Below, in pieces: positions 1-13,800 of a stretch of DNA of 64,000 bases. Each line of letters opens with the position of its first letter. Positions within the stretch are counted from its first letter, which is position 1. The translations under genes were made by a program, and so were the position numbers. The stretch is taken from assembly GCA_037074765.1 (NCBI GenBank), contig JBAMDO010000071.1, forward strand, positions 124,001 to 188,000, read 5' to 3'. The notes beneath the pieces were generated by a model. The model searched no databases and had not been told where the DNA came from. It was given only the letters and a program-made list of their open reading frames with translations. Source of the stretch: Mansonella perstans (Eukaryota; Nematoda; Chromadorea; Rhabditida; Onchocercidae).

Positions 1-1974
1 AATTGGTGTCGATATATTCATAATGATTTTTAAACAATGTCCTGAAGCGAAAAATGTATGAATTTTCAAATTTAAAATTAAATTTGTTACAATTTTATGT
101 ATCTGAACAAGTCATTGATTAATTTGAACAAATGAATGATTAGCATGTAATATGTTTCGAACAGTTGAAATTTTTTTAAAATTCTTCTTAAAGTGTAACT
201 TTTTCAGCTATTTCCATTTACGTATGCTTCAAGTAAAGACAGTGGCTTCATTAAATTTCATTCGTTACGATTTATGCAGGTAAGAAGTAAAGGAATTTTT
301 CAAGCTGTAAAAGTGGCAGAATTTTTTTTAGGCTCAGATTATTTCAAATTTTGATGAATGGAAGGATATGAATGAAATTTTTGCACAGATAATAGCAAAT
401 GCTTATTATGAATATAAGTTTACAATATCAGCATTAAGTAATTTTGTTTCAGTAATAAGCTTTTGCTATTTAAATTAAAAATTACTAAATTGTTTAAATT
501 ATAAAAACTATTTAAATTGAAAAAGTAATTTCATTTCATCTATAAATGTAATAAACGAGGAAAGATTATTTAGCAAATTGAGAATCTGAATGAAAAAACT
601 AAATGCTAAATTCAACTTTTAAAATTTATTTGTCATATCAAATTTAGGTCGTCTGAAGTAACAGTCTGAAGTAACTTAAATAAACAACTATCAAAATTAA
701 TTCCATCCAACATTTTATTTTTCCAGGCAGTAAAAAGCGTTATTGATTGCGTAGAAAATTTTAATGAAGCTAATCCATTGTTAACTAATCTTGGCCATGT
801 ACACGGGAGATTAAAGGTTTTCAATTTAAATTACTATTTTTTATTTTAAAAAAAAGTAGAATCTACGTTTTTTATCTTTGTTAAAGTAAATATTAATTTG
901 AACTCAATTTAATTAATCACCACAAACCATTTTTTAATAGGTTATAATTCTTTCTCAAACATTAGCTTATTTTTCATTGTTTGTTCACATTTACGAATTC
1001 ACTTTCAAAAAGAGTTGAAATGATTAAGGACAGGAAAAAAGGATGAAAAAAGCTTTCGAAGTGAAAAAAACAAAGAAATGACAAAAGATAAGTAAGGGTA
1101 AGTTTCCACTTTTAGACCGGTTTTTTTCATTCAGGAAAGAGTGGATTTCAAACCGGAATACTGGGCAGTTTTCCGTGAATGTACATTGTATCATTTTAGA
1201 CGAGCCTTCGAGAGCAGCAGTGCCTGCTTCAGGTCGGTCCTTTCTTGATTTTTTGTCCCATTATTTAATGCCGTTATTTACAAATTTCAAATATAATTTG
1301 TTTTGTATTAGTTCCCTACCAATAACATTGTCCATACTTCTCATGTTTCATGCTGTTAGTGGTTGCATACTTCTACGAGTGTATATTTGCCGCACTCATT
1401 AAATTTCATTCTTTCCTTTTTGAATAAGGAATGAGGAAATTAATTAAAATATGCCCTTGTCTACCTGCTTATTTCAGCCTTCGCGCTTTTTCAGTATTAC
1501 ATCATCAATCCTAGATTTGACGTAGATTTGACGCATGAATTAAATCTTATCAAAAATTTCAAAATATTTTAATTTTATTAACCAAAGTAATTAATGGCAG
1601 TTAGTTTCAAAATTAAAAAATTTCGGAACAGTTATAAATATGCTGCTATTATACATTTGAAATTTCTTAAACTTTTGATAATAAATCAATTTCAGTGTTA
1701 CAAATTCATCATATCAAATTCTAAGTATTTTAATTTTAATCGGAACTTATATCAGAATAGAGTAATTATACTCATTCATTCATTTTATAGAATTCGAAAA
1801 TTATTCGGCTTTTCAAATTCAACAAATGTGGATCGTTTAATTAGTTTATGGGGTATGGTATTAGATTATATGATCAATGCAATGACAGTATCCTTTCAAG
1901 CCAACGTTAGAGCCAGGTTCAACTTTCATTTATTACGGTCTTTTAAATCTTATCAAAAATTCAAAATATTTTAA
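1..1974 (+). CDS. Globin-like protein, copy A (5' end outside window)
   Basis: A haem-binding globin of the nematode glb type, probably an oxygen or redox sensor; its function is inferred from the fold only. Exons read 1-55, 208-279, 727-816, 1135-1232 and 1791-1974, with GT-AG borders and consistent phase. By alignment with copy B, 86 coding bases lie left of the window. The E-helix distal His lies in KFHSLRFMQ, and LGHVH supplies the F-helix proximal His. The C-terminal helices (STNVDRLISLWG, MVLDYMINAM) come from the last exon. After the H helix the frame runs into a roughly 165-bp insertion and ends after about 10 substituted residues (RSFKSYQKFKIF), where copy B has a different tail. The haem residues are intact, so it may still be functional. 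Which nematode glb gene is orthologous cannot be decided from sequence alone. Confidence 0.75.
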
Positions 1975-2109
1975 TTTTATTAACCAAAGTAATTAATGAC
2001 AGTTAGTTTCAAAATTAAAAAATTTCGGAATAGTTATAAATATGCTGCTATGATACATTTGAAATTTCTTAATTGTTATTTCACCAAATGTATAGTATAT
2101 CTGAGACAA
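1944..2109. repeat. Duplicated intron-4 segment inserted in globin copy A
   Basis: The block starting AAATCTTATCAAAAATTTC repeats the intron sequence 1535-1668 of the same gene, and then continues with TTGTTATTTCACC and onward, as intron 4 of copy B does (7525-7686). It sits between the last common coding triplets (GGTCTT) and the AAGAATTTGAAG that encodes the copy B tail, so it replaces the C terminus of copy A. Confidence 0.85.
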
Positions 2110-5100
2110 AAATATTTAAGAAGAATTTGAAGCTTTTTGCAAATTCAGCTAAAGCATAAAAAGCCAATTTATTCAGAATACTAAATAAAAATAGTTGGAT
2201 TCAAGATGATAATGTACATATGTATGCGAGCGAAAGACGAGGAACGATCAAAATGCAACGAACTCAACAGTAATAAGTTTTCTGTCTTTCCGTTCTACAA
2301 AAAATCTTTCCGAGAAATGCTAGAAAAATTTCTGATTTTTATGAAAATTGTAATTTTTTTACATTTTGTGTTCTTTGAATATTTTTGGCATATTTTGAGA
2401 GAACTGATGAAATCAATTTCAAAATATTAATTTATTAAAAATAAAGTTAAAAATACTAGTTGAATTCCTTACTTCTTTTTAAATTCGATTTTTTCCTTTT
2501 AGAATGAGAACGAATGGTGAAATGGTGGAACGAAATAAACGGCACAATTTTTGTTTTTGCTTATAGTGATTTTATTCCAAGTGCCGACATAATCATGATT
2601 AATCAGCACTGAAGTAAATTTGTGCATTTCATTTTGGATTCATTTTAGATAATAAAATTAATTAGACTAGTTTTACACAAATCATTTTATCAAAACTATC
2701 ACAACATTTAATTACATTGAATTTCATAATTATTTCATTCTATTTGGAAATTTGAGACTAAAATTATATTTTACTGGTTAACAATCAATCAACTAATCAA
2801 TTTTTCAGTTATTTGATCAAGCATCATATCAATATTTGTGAAACAGCAGAATTTCTCTCAATCTTCAAGTTCTGTATCTCTCTCTCTTTTTGTTCAAACA
2901 TTTCTTTCGATTCATCAGGCAATAATTTTTAATCAAACTAATTTATAAATTTGTATTGAAAGTATCGAACTTGATTTTCACAAAATTCTGATGTGTGATA
3001 TTTCATCATTTTAATACCTGTTTTTGTAAAGTTTCATACGAATTATTGTTAATTATCATATTCACTTCATCCGAAAGCATCGTTATGTAACAAAAGAATC
3101 ATTCAGCTTGAAAATTTGAAGAATTATTTATAGAATTAGTATCACTGAAAATTATATGGCAGCAATGCTTACTTGTATAACTTCAACACATTTCTTTGTA
3201 TGTTACTTTTTTCTGTAACGCAAAACGCATTTATCTAATTTTTAATCCCGCATCTACTTGTCGTTAGCATTTTTAAATTGTTAAATTACAGATACGAAAT
3301 ATGGCCAAGTATGTATTCATGATATAAATGGAAATAAATAATATCATCTGCGTTGAACATTTTAATAATAAATATCACTGACTGTGGCCAGTTACTAAAA
3401 AAGAGGTTCTTGAAGGAATGAATTTTGTAGCCTTTATAAATATTTAAAAGTTATTGTTATTTCAGTTGAAAATATGAAAAAAATATCCTAATTTATGCAT
3501 AAGCTGAACAAATTAGAAAAATAAACGGAGGAACAAAAAAAACCGCATAGATCTAATCCTGATATGACAATGTAAAAATTACTAAATTGCATTTAAATTA
3601 TTCAAAAATCTAAATTACAGATTAGCGAGATTAAAATATAAATAAATGATAAATGGTATTAAATTACGAACAAAACGAGGTACAATTGAATTTATGAAAT
3701 GATCACTTGTTAGAATAGAGCATTTTTTTAGTTTTAAAATATTTAATTGTGACCTAAAAGATTCAAAGGTTTTAATTTTAGTAGAAGATTTCATCATAAT
3801 TACGAGTCAGAAAAACAAAATGTTTAAATTGGATGTCTCTTATTTATATGAAATTAATTTATATTTGGCATCGCTTATTGATAAAACATATTTTATTTCT
3901 GTTTTTTATTATTTAAGTTATATTTTTAATAACTGTAGTTTTAAAGTTTCGAACTAATTTAAAAAAGATATTCATAATAGTAACATATTGATAATAAACC
4001 CATATAAGCCAAATATATATCTGTTTTTCATCTCAAAAAAGCATAAAAACTAAACAATCACACATATGCCAACAAAGTTTTACTGTCCAGATTATTATGC
4101 AGTTCGTTGCCGTTGACGTTGGATCAAATAAGAATGTTTGTTGGAAGTTCTTTGTTACTGTTGTCAATACCGGTTTCTGGCTGGATCTTTATTGTTATTT
4201 CAGATCCGTCACTGTAGAACACATTTGGTCGCCAATAGAATGACCACTTTCCTTATCACTGTAATATTTTCCGACTTTTAGAAATTATAAACTATTTTTT
4301 TCATTTGTTTATTCTCTTTCATTAGTAATCCCATTTAACAAATAAGTATATAAAGATTTTTATTTAAATCATCATTTCGATAAATTTCATGTATAAATTA
4401 AAATTATTTCAATTTTGTCAGTTGCTATTAATCTTACAGAAAATCCAGATGGATAGACTAGCAAAACCTTTTTAATGATTTGTAATTTTTTGATTAACTT
4501 TTAATTAGGAATAGAAAAAAACTAATATCGAAGCTTATCAATATTGTTAAATTCGATTCTACAGTTTCTCATTGCAAGTGACATTGAAATGTGTATGTTG
4601 TATACAGTAAATATTTAAAAATTTAATTCACTATAAAGTTTAAGTCTTTTATTTTCCATCTTATCATCATTCTTATCATTGTAATATTTTTCAACTAATT
4701 CTTGGAAAATTTAAATTTTAAGTAAATTTGCTTTTCATTTGCTATACTATAAAAATATTCAATTTTTAGGATTTCTAAGTGATAATTCTATGTCCTTCGT
4801 ACTGATATCATTTTGATATAGGAATACACAATTCCGGAACATCCGAATAACTGTGACAAAGCTGTAATGGTGATAGTTAATGCTGATAGTTAAACATTCA
4901 TTGTGAACTTCATGATACTAATTCTTTTATTGATTTCGTATTTGTCCTCTTGGCCTTGGCCATTCCATTCTCATATCTAATGGATCGGTATTATCGGAAT
5001 TACTGTTGCTAATCAAGCGCAGAATAATGTTCGTTTTGTTTGATAATATTTGTCACATTAGTCTATCACATCATCTACTTCAGCAATGCTATCGATTGAT

Positions 5101-5894
5101 CTCTGAATTCCTCAAATATTTTTTATCTGTACTTGAAAGCATAATACAAAATTACTTTCCATATTTTTTGTAAAGACATATATGTTGATATTTATTTGTT
5201 AAATAACATTATTTTTAAACTTGCTAGTCCCAAAAAAAGTAGCTAAATTTTTTTTACTCCAAAAAAAACAGCAAATATGAATTGATCTGCATAGATGAAC
5301 TGGATGAAATACTAATTTCCCATCAATACTAACTGGATCGTTTATGAAGCCATTAGCCTTTAAGTTGCTTACTTGTGAACAAAGTTAAAGATTGCTTTAA
5401 ATATCTTTTCAAATGGATTCCTTTGCAAAAAGAATGCAACATGTTGCGATTACAACTGTCTTATTCGTTCTCGAGATATCGTGATTGTTTGTACAATTGA
5501 TTTTATTCTTTCACTGCGCTTATTTATTTATTCCAACCTGTCTCTCTTGATATCTTATATTTTTTCACCTAACATTTTCAACAAAACAAAAGATATCTAA
5601 CAATTAATTTTAGTTAATGGAAAATTTTTTTTTTTGCAAAAACAATCATTAATTTAATTGTTTTTTCAACTTTGCAGTTAATTTGATGAAACTTTAGCAA
5701 ATTCGTTTTAATACTGATCCGTATCATTACTAACTTCTAAAAGCTGATTTATTCCATAAGCTTGTACTTCTGCTAATATTATGCTTTTATTTGTTTTGTT
5801 CGTATATTGCTTCGGGCTTATTGGCGATTTTAATCATCATTTCAGTTTAAATTTAAATTTTTAAGAATTAAATGTTAAAAATATTTTGTCAGAT
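1975..5894. other. Spacer between the globin copies
   Basis: No conserved gene seen on either strand. 1975-4861 is the 3' flank of copy A and is repeated in copy B. 4862-5894 is A+T-rich, is present once in the window, and should hold the promoter and outron of globin copy B. The longest ORFs (for example 2206-2430) are low-complexity and not recognisable. Confidence 0.6.
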
Positions 5895-8022
5895 ATGAGC
5901 AGAGGATTGAAAGATCTTTCTGAGGAAGATATTAAATTGTTAAAGCAATCCTGGTTGATTATTGGTCAAAATATTCAGAAAATTGGTGTCGATATATTCA
6001 TAATGATTTTTAAACAATGTCCTGAAGCGAAAAATGTATGAATTTTCAAATTTAAAATTAAATTTGTTACAATTTTATGTATCTGAACAAGTCATTGATT
6101 AATTTGAACAAATGAATAATTAGCATGTAATATGTTTCGAACAGTTAAAATTTTTTTTAAACTCTTCTTGAAGTGTAACTTTTTCAGCTATTTCCATTTA
6201 CGTATGCTTCAAGTAAAGACAGTGGCTTCATTAAATTTCATTCGTTACGATTTATGCAGGTAAGAAGTAAAGGAATTTTTCAAGCTGTAAAAGTGGCAGA
6301 ATTTTTTTTAGGCTCAGATTATTTCAAATTTTGATGGATGGAAGGATATGAATGAAATTTTTGCACAGATAATAGCAAATGCTTATTATAAATATAAGTT
6401 TACAATATCAGCATTAAGTAATTTTGTTTCAATAATAAGCTTTTACTATTTAAATTAAAAATTACTAAATTGTTTAAATTATAAAAACTATTTAAATTGA
6501 AAACGTAATTTCATTTCATCTGCAAATGTAATAAACGAGGAAAGATTATTCAGCAAATTGAGAATCTGAATGAAAAAACTAAATGCTAAATTCAACTTTT
6601 AAAATTTATTTGTCATATCAAATTTGGGTCGTCTGAAGTAACAGTCTGAAGTAACTTAAATAAACAACTATCAAAATTAATTCCATCCAACATTTTATTT
6701 TTCCAGGCAGTAAAAAGCGTTATTGATTGCGTAGAAAATTTTAATGAAACTAATCCATTGTTAACTAATCTTGGCCATGTACACGGGAGATTAAAGGTTT
6801 TCAATTTAAATTACTATTTTTTATTTTAAAAAAAAGTAGAATCTGCGTTTTTTATCTTTGTTAAAGTAAATATTAATTTGAACTCAATTTAATTAATTAC
6901 CACAAACCATTTTTTAATAGGTTATAATTCTTTCTCAAACATTAGCTTATTTTTCATTGTTTGTTCACATTTACGAATTCACTTTCAAAAAGAGTTGAAA
7001 TGATTAAGGACAGGAAAAAAGAATGAAAAAAGCTTTCGAAGTGAAAAAAACAAAGAAATGACAAAAGATAAGTAAGGGTAAGTTTCCACTTTTAGACCGG
7101 TTTTTTTCATTCAGGAAAGAGTGGATTTCAAACCGGAATACTGGGCAGTTTTCCGTGAATGCACATTGTATCATTTTAGACGAGCCTTCGAGAACAGTAG
7201 TGCCTGTTTCAGGTCGGTCCTTTCTTGATTTTTTGTCCCATTATTTAATGCCGTTATTTACAAATTTCAAATATAATTTGTTTTGTATTAGTTCCCTATC
7301 AATAACATTGTCCATACTTCTCATGTTTCATGCTGTTAGTGGTTGCATACTTCTACGAGTGTATATTTGCCGCACTCATTAAATTTCATTCTTTCCTTTT
7401 TGAATAAGGAATGAGGAAATTGATTAAAATATGCCCTTGTCTACCTGCTTATTTCAGCTTTCGCGCTTTTTCAGTATTACATCATCAATCCTAGATTTGA
7501 CGTAGATTTGACGCATGAATTAAATCTTATAAAAATTTCAAAATATTTTAATTTTATTAGCCAAAGTAATTAATGACAGTTAGTTTCAAAATTAAAAAAT
7601 TTCGAAACAGTTATAAATATGCTGCTATTATACATTTGAAATTTCTTAATTGTTATTTCACCAAATGTACAGTATATCTGAGACAAGGAAAATTTTTGAA
7701 ACTTTTGATAATAAATCAATTTCAGTGTTACAAATTCATCATACCAAATTCTAAGTATTTCAATTTTATTCGGAACTTATATCAGAATAGAGTAATTATG
7801 CTCATTCATTCATTTTATAGAATTCGAAAATTATTCGGCTTTTCAAATTCAACAAATGTGGATCGTTTAATTAGTTTATGGGGTACGGTGTTAGATTATA
7901 TGATCAATGCAATGACAGTATCCTTTCAAGCCAACATTAAAGCCAGGTTTAACTTTCATTTATTATGGTCTCTTATTTTTAAAAAGAATTTGAAGCTTTT
8001 TGCAAATTCAGCTAAAGCATAA
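5895..8022 (+). CDS. Globin-like protein, copy B (complete)
   Basis: Complete 200-residue single-domain globin. Exons are 5895-6035, 6188-6259, 6707-6796, 7115-7212 and 7821-8022; their lengths (141+72+90+98+202) close in frame. The start ATG lies 2 bases behind TTTTGTCAG, a likely spliced-leader acceptor. The A helix is around residues 8-35 (KLLKQSWLIIGQNI), the CD-corner Phe is in LFPF (48-51), the distal His is near residue 65 and the proximal His near 97 (LGHVH). Helices G/H hold EYWAVFRECTLYHF and LISLWGTVLDYMINAM. There is no signal peptide or membrane segment; the C-terminal extension of about 25 residues is basic and hydrophobic. Coding differences from copy A are few (for example NETNP against NEANP, and Asn against Ser in exon 4). 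The globin assignment is firm from the helix pattern; the physiological role is unknown. Confidence 0.82.
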
Positions 8023-10506
8023 AAAGCCAATTTATTCAGAATACTAAATAAAAATGGTTGGATTCAAGATGATAATGTACATATGTATGCGAGCGAAAGA
8101 CGAGGAACGATCAAAATGCAACGAACTCAACAGTAATAAGTTTTCTGTCTTAATTAGTTAGCATTTCTCTTCCGTTCTACAAAAAATCTTTCCGAGAAAT
8201 GCTAGAAAAATTTCTGATTTTTATGAAAATGAAAATTTTTATGAAAATTGTAATTTTTTTACTTTTTGTGTTCTTTGAATATTTTGGGCGTATTTTGAGA
8301 AAATTGGTGAAATCAATTTCAAAATATTAATTTATTAAAAATAAAAATTAAAAAAATAGTTGAATTCATTACTTCTTTTTAAATTCGATTTTGTCCTTTT
8401 AGGATGAGAAGGAATGGTGAAATGGTGGAACGAAATAAATGGCACAATTTTTGTTTTTGCTTGTAGTGATTTTATTCCAAGTGCCGACATAATCATGATT
8501 AATCAGCACTGAAGTAAATTTGTGCATTTCATTTTGGATTCATTTTAGATAATAAAATTAATTAGACTAGTTTTACACAAATCATTTTATCAAAACTATC
8601 ACAACATTTAATTACATTGAATTTCATAATTATTTCATTCTATTTGGAAATTTGAGACTAAAATTATATTTTACTGGTTAACAATCAATCAACTAATCAA
8701 TTTTTCAGTTATTTGATCAAGCATCATATCAATATTTGTGAAACAGCAGAATTTCTCTCAATCTTCAAGTTCTGTATCTCTCTCTCTTTTTGTTCAAACA
8801 TTTCTTTCGATTCATCAGGCAATAATTTTTAATCAAACTAATTTATAAATTTGTATTGAAAGTATCGAACTTGATTTTCACAAAATTCTGATGTGTGATA
8901 TTTCATCATTTTAATACCTGTTTTTGTAAAGTTTCATACGAATTATTGTTAATTATCATATTCACTTCATCCGAAAGCATCGTTATGTAACAAAAGAATC
9001 ATTCAGCTTGAAAATTTGAAGAATTATTTATAGAATTAGTATCACTGAAAATTATATGGCAGCAATGCTTACTTGTATAACTTCAACACATTTCTTTGTA
9101 TGTTACTTTTTTCTGTAACGCAAAACGCATTTATCTAATTTTTAATCCCGCATCTACTTGTCGTTAGCATTTTTAAATTGTTAAATTACAGATACGAAAT
9201 ATGGCCAAGTATGTATTCATGATATAAATGGAAATAAATAATATCATCTGCGTTGAACATTTTAATAATAAATATCACTGACTGTGGCCAATTACTAAAA
9301 AAGAGGTTCTTGAAGGAATGAATTTTGTAGCTTTTATAAATATTTAAAAGTTATTGTTATTTCAGTTGAAAATATGAAAAAAATATCCTAATTTATGCAT
9401 AAGCTGAACAAATTAGAAAAATAAACGGAGGAACAAAAAAAACCGCATAGATCTAATTCTGATATGACAATGTAAAAATTTAGTTTAAATTGGATGTCTC
9501 TTATTTATATGAAATTAATTTATATTTGGCATTGCTTGTTGATAAAACATATTTTATTTCTGTTTTTTATTATTTAAATTATATTTTTAGTAACTGTAGT
9601 TTTAAAGTTTCGAACTAATTTAAAAAAGATATTCATAATAGTAACATATTGATAATAAACCCATATAAGCCAAATATATATCTGTTTTTCATCTCAAAAA
9701 AGCATAAAAACTAAACAATCACACATATGCCAACAAAGTTTTACTGTCCAGATTATTATGCAGTTCGTTGCCGTTGACGTTGGATCAAATAAGAATGTTT
9801 GTTGGAAGTTCTTTGTTACTGTTGTCAATACCGGTTTCTGGCTGGATCTTTATTGTTATTTCAGATCCGTCACTGTAGAACACATTTGGTCGCCAGTAGA
9901 ATGACCACTTTCCTTATCACTGTAATATTTTCCGACTTTTAGAAATTATAAACTATTTTTTTCATTTGTTTATTCTCTTTCATTAGTAATCCCATTTAGC
10001 AAATAAGTATATAAAGATTTTTATTTAAATCATCATTTCGATAAATTTTATTGATAAATTAAAATTATTTCAATTTTGTTACAGAAAATCCAGTTGGATA
10101 GACTAACAAAACCTTTTTAATGATTTATAATTTTTTGATTAACTTTTAATTAGGAATAGAAAAAAACTAATATTGAAGCTTATCAGTATTATTAAATTCG
10201 ATTCTACAGTTTCTCATTGCAAGTGACATTGAAATGTGTATACTATATACAGTAAATATTTAAAAATTTAATTCACTATAAAGTTCAAGTCCTTTATTTT
10301 CCATCTTATCATCATTCTTATCATTGTAATATTTTTCAACTAATTCTTGGAAAATTTAAATTTTAAGTAAATTTGCTTTTCATTTGCTATACTATAAAAA
10401 TATTCAATTTTTAGGATTTCTAAGTGATAATTCTATGTCCTTCGTACTGATATCATTTTGATATAGGAATACACAATTCCGGAACATCCGAATAACTGTA
10501 ACAAAG
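5981..10506. repeat. Tandem duplication, copy B
   Basis: Second copy of the roughly 6 kb unit. Similarity to copy A stops after the shared AACTGT(A/G)ACAAAG at 10506, where copy B passes into the LSG1 upstream region and copy A into the spacer 4862-5980. Whether 4862-5980 is also part of the repeated unit cannot be tested, because the matching DNA of copy A would lie left of the window. Confidence 0.95.
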
Positions 10507-10889
10507 TTCGTCTACCCATAAGTCCTCGGGATTCTCATTTTCATAGAGAGTTAGTCATTCTATGACTTTCGAGATGGAATAGAAACCAAATTTTGGCTAA
10601 ACTTTTTGGTTTCGTTATCAGTTTTTAATATTTGTTCGCTCATTCTCAGCTTTTTTTTCCCGGATCAGTAAGTTTTTCCGGAATCGGTAATCTGATCGAA
10701 ATGCTGCGGTATTATTAATTTGTACAGAAGTTGAATTTCCATAGATTCATGTTTCAAACTAAGAATGTTTATCGTTAAAGTAAGTTCAAAGTACAGATTC
10801 TGTGAAAGTTATGCACTTATTGCGTACATTACACGTGATATTTAAGATTTGATCGGTTCTATTTGTTTATTGCTTTTGTTTCAGGAAAG
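8023..10889. other. Spacer between globin copy B and LSG1
   Basis: 8023-10506 is the repeated globin 3' flank. 10507-10889 is unique, somewhat less A+T-rich, and should contain the LSG1 promoter. It ends in TTGTTTCAG at 10884, a likely trans-splice acceptor six bases before the LSG1 ATG. No coding sequence recognised. Confidence 0.6.
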
Positions 10890-13800
10890 ATGACAAAACG
10901 TCGAGCGAAAAACAAAAAACCAACAGGTGTAAATCGTTCTCTGGGTAATTGCTTGTTAAATGAGCGTGAAAAATTACGTCAAGAATATCGGAAAAGGCGA
11001 CAGGCTTATAACGCAGAGGATTTGACAGAAATGAATAAGGTTAGAGTTTTTGCCATTTTACAGTGTTTTAGTTCAAAAAGAAAACGAGGGTATCTGTGAT
11101 AGAAGAAGTCGATAAATAATATAGTCACAAACAGTTCATCCGATCCTATTATATTAAATAAGAGTGGATAGAAAGGTATTTAGCAGTGTTGAAAGAGATA
11201 AAAATAAATGGATAGTAAATAACATAGTTAATATAGGCTTGATATAAAGTAAGAATAGATGGATTCCGTGAAAGAAGCTAGATTATTGATAAATGAAGTT
11301 ATATAATAAAGTTACCAATGGAAGGGACAGGGGTTAATGATGTTAAGCAACTTATAGCAATAGTATGTAGCTAAGATTATTTTAGTAACATTTAACATAA
11401 CTGTGTCTGTAACGTTGCTCTGTAACGTTAACTGATAAACATTTCTTGGTTACTTAATTTTTTTTGCCCATAAAAAAGAATGGCTAATTACTCTGCTCCT
11501 GTACAAGTTGTTATTGCTGTAGATATAGTTTTAAATTATCCGCGTAGAGCATAAATTACCTTAATAGCTTACCGATTTATTCAGAACATTTATTAAAATT
11601 TTTGTGCTTCTTATAAATTGTCAATTGTAAAGAACGTGACGCAAAATATTGACTCCGTAACTGATGAGACCGGTTTGGAAGAATTTCTGGCTAAAGCGGA
11701 ACTTGCTGGAACTGATTTCACAGCCGAACGAGGAGAATTTCGTATGCTGAATTTGTAAGTTTTTTTTCTTGGAGAAAAGTTTTGATACATGACACACTTT
11801 TAATTGATGCTTTGATGGACACGAAAAAGCTGGTAATGGTCAAGAACTATTGTATTTGGAGAAAAAAGCTCTTATTGTGAAGAAAGATAAACTTTTTTGA
11901 GCCAAATGTGTTCAGTCATGTTTCTTTAAGGAATTTTAGAGATCAGGGCAAGATTTTTTTCAATTTCTTATTTCTGAAGAAAATTTCGTATAATTTTGAG
12001 GGAAAATTCGAAAGTCATTGTAAATACTATAAAAGCTGCGCACTCAGTAGACGAGCTATACAGAAAATACGGGGACCGATTACGGATTCCTCGTCGACCA
12101 CCAAAACATGCATGGGGAACGGTGGATGATTTAATACAGTTAGAAAATGAGTATTTTTTGGAATGGCGTAAAAATCTTGCTGAGTTACAAGAGGTATATC
12201 TTTTTCTTTAAGAAAGAAAAAAAATTCATTCTCTACTTTTCCACATGTAATTTTGGCACTGTTAACTTTTCAGAGTCATGGTGTAGTGTTAACTCCATTT
12301 GAGAGAAACCTGGAATTGTGGCGACAACTTTGGCGAGTCATTGAACGAAGTGATATCGTCGTTCAAGTTAGTTTATCTTACGAACTAAATTTCATTTTAG
12401 TTCATTTATTTTTCACGGGTAAGGCATGATACTACTTTCATATTTTATCTGTTCTAGATTCTTGATGCTCGCAATCCGTTGCTGTTTCGGAGTTTGGATC
12501 TGGAAACATACGTTAAGGAATGTGATGTCACAAAAAAAAACATATACCTGATCAACAAAGTAGATTTGTTGTCAAAAGAGCAAATAGAATTGTGGAGGAA
12601 GTGGTTCTTGGAAAATAACATAGATGCTGTTTTTTGGTAAATTTTTTGTATTAAAATTAAAGTTTAGAGTCTGTAAAGTTTTTCTGTGAAGGGTAAAGTT
12701 AAAGTCTTGAGGTTCAAATTTACACTGGGGATAACCATTTTGAAAATATCTATTATAGGTCGACTTTGGAGCCAGGACCTAGCAGTATTAGTAACAAAGA
12801 TTTGGAAGAGGTGAGTGAAAATGATGAGAATGAATCATCTAGTAGTTCAAATGAAAGCGGAAAGAAAATAGAGAATGGGAAACAGGATTATGACGAATCA
12901 TCCAGCGATTCAAATAGATATGATGGCAATGGCAAACAGTGGAGTAGTTCTGGAAGAGAGCTGCCACAGAATACTGATGTTCCAGAAGAAAAAATTCCGA
13001 TTATACACCGTGCTGCGGTTAGTTTTTCCAGTTTTAATTGTTAGTCGTATCTGTTTAAAATGATTAATTCTTACTTTTCTATTTCTTCATATATATTCTG
13101 TGAGCAACGCCGTTTCTTGTCTTATGAACAATTGAAATCGGGTACAGTAACTACCATGTATATTAATCTATTAATCACTGGAAATGAATTCTAGACTGGT
13201 ATAATCCGTAATACTAATTAAGTATGCCGAAAAACATCTGTTGAATTTAAATAGAAAATTTAAATGTATGTTGGTTTTGGCACAGTCATGGGCCACTTGT
13301 TTCTTAGGATTATCTTTGGTTAATTGAATTGAATATTTCTTCAAAAATTTTAAAGTTTCATGGTTATATAAAATCTTTTAGATAATCTTTCTTCAGTTAG
13401 CTGTTTTCTAGGAACTGATATCATTTTTCAAATCTCGAGGTCATACCCAAACAAGTGACATAGGAAGGCGTTCTCTTGTTGTTGGAATGGTTGGTTATCC
13501 AAATGTTGGTAAAAGTTCTACAATAAATAAGCTCTTGAATCAGAAGAAAGTATCAGTATCGGCTACGCCTGGGAAAACGCGGCATCTCCAAACGCTGGTG
13601 GTTGATGAGGAGGTATTTTACAACTTCGAAGAGCAAATTAAAATTTTTACTGCTTTTTTGAAAATTTAAATAGATTAAATATCGGGAAAAACTCGTTAAC
13701 TAAAGCATTTCTATAGTTCTTTTTTAATATGTGTTGGGACATTTAAAGTATTCGTCAGATGAGCGATAAGAAAATGAAACCCCTAAGTGATTTAATTCAT

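Larger units (their letters stand above)
1..4861. repeat. Tandem duplication, copy A
   Basis: This stretch aligns with 5981-10506 almost base for base, so the genomic period is about 5.98 kb. It covers four and a half globin exons and about 2.9 kb of 3' DNA. Main differences from copy B: a roughly 165-bp insertion at 1944-2109, a segment of about 237 bp (3582-3818) absent from copy B, a shortened intron 4, and scattered substitutions. The left edge lies outside the window. Confidence 0.95.

Noticed and set aside
633..824. Minus-strand ORF over globin exon 3 (and its twin at 6613-6804)
   Set aside because: Shadow of the real plus-strand exon. The plus strand has splice sites and the globin F-helix motif.
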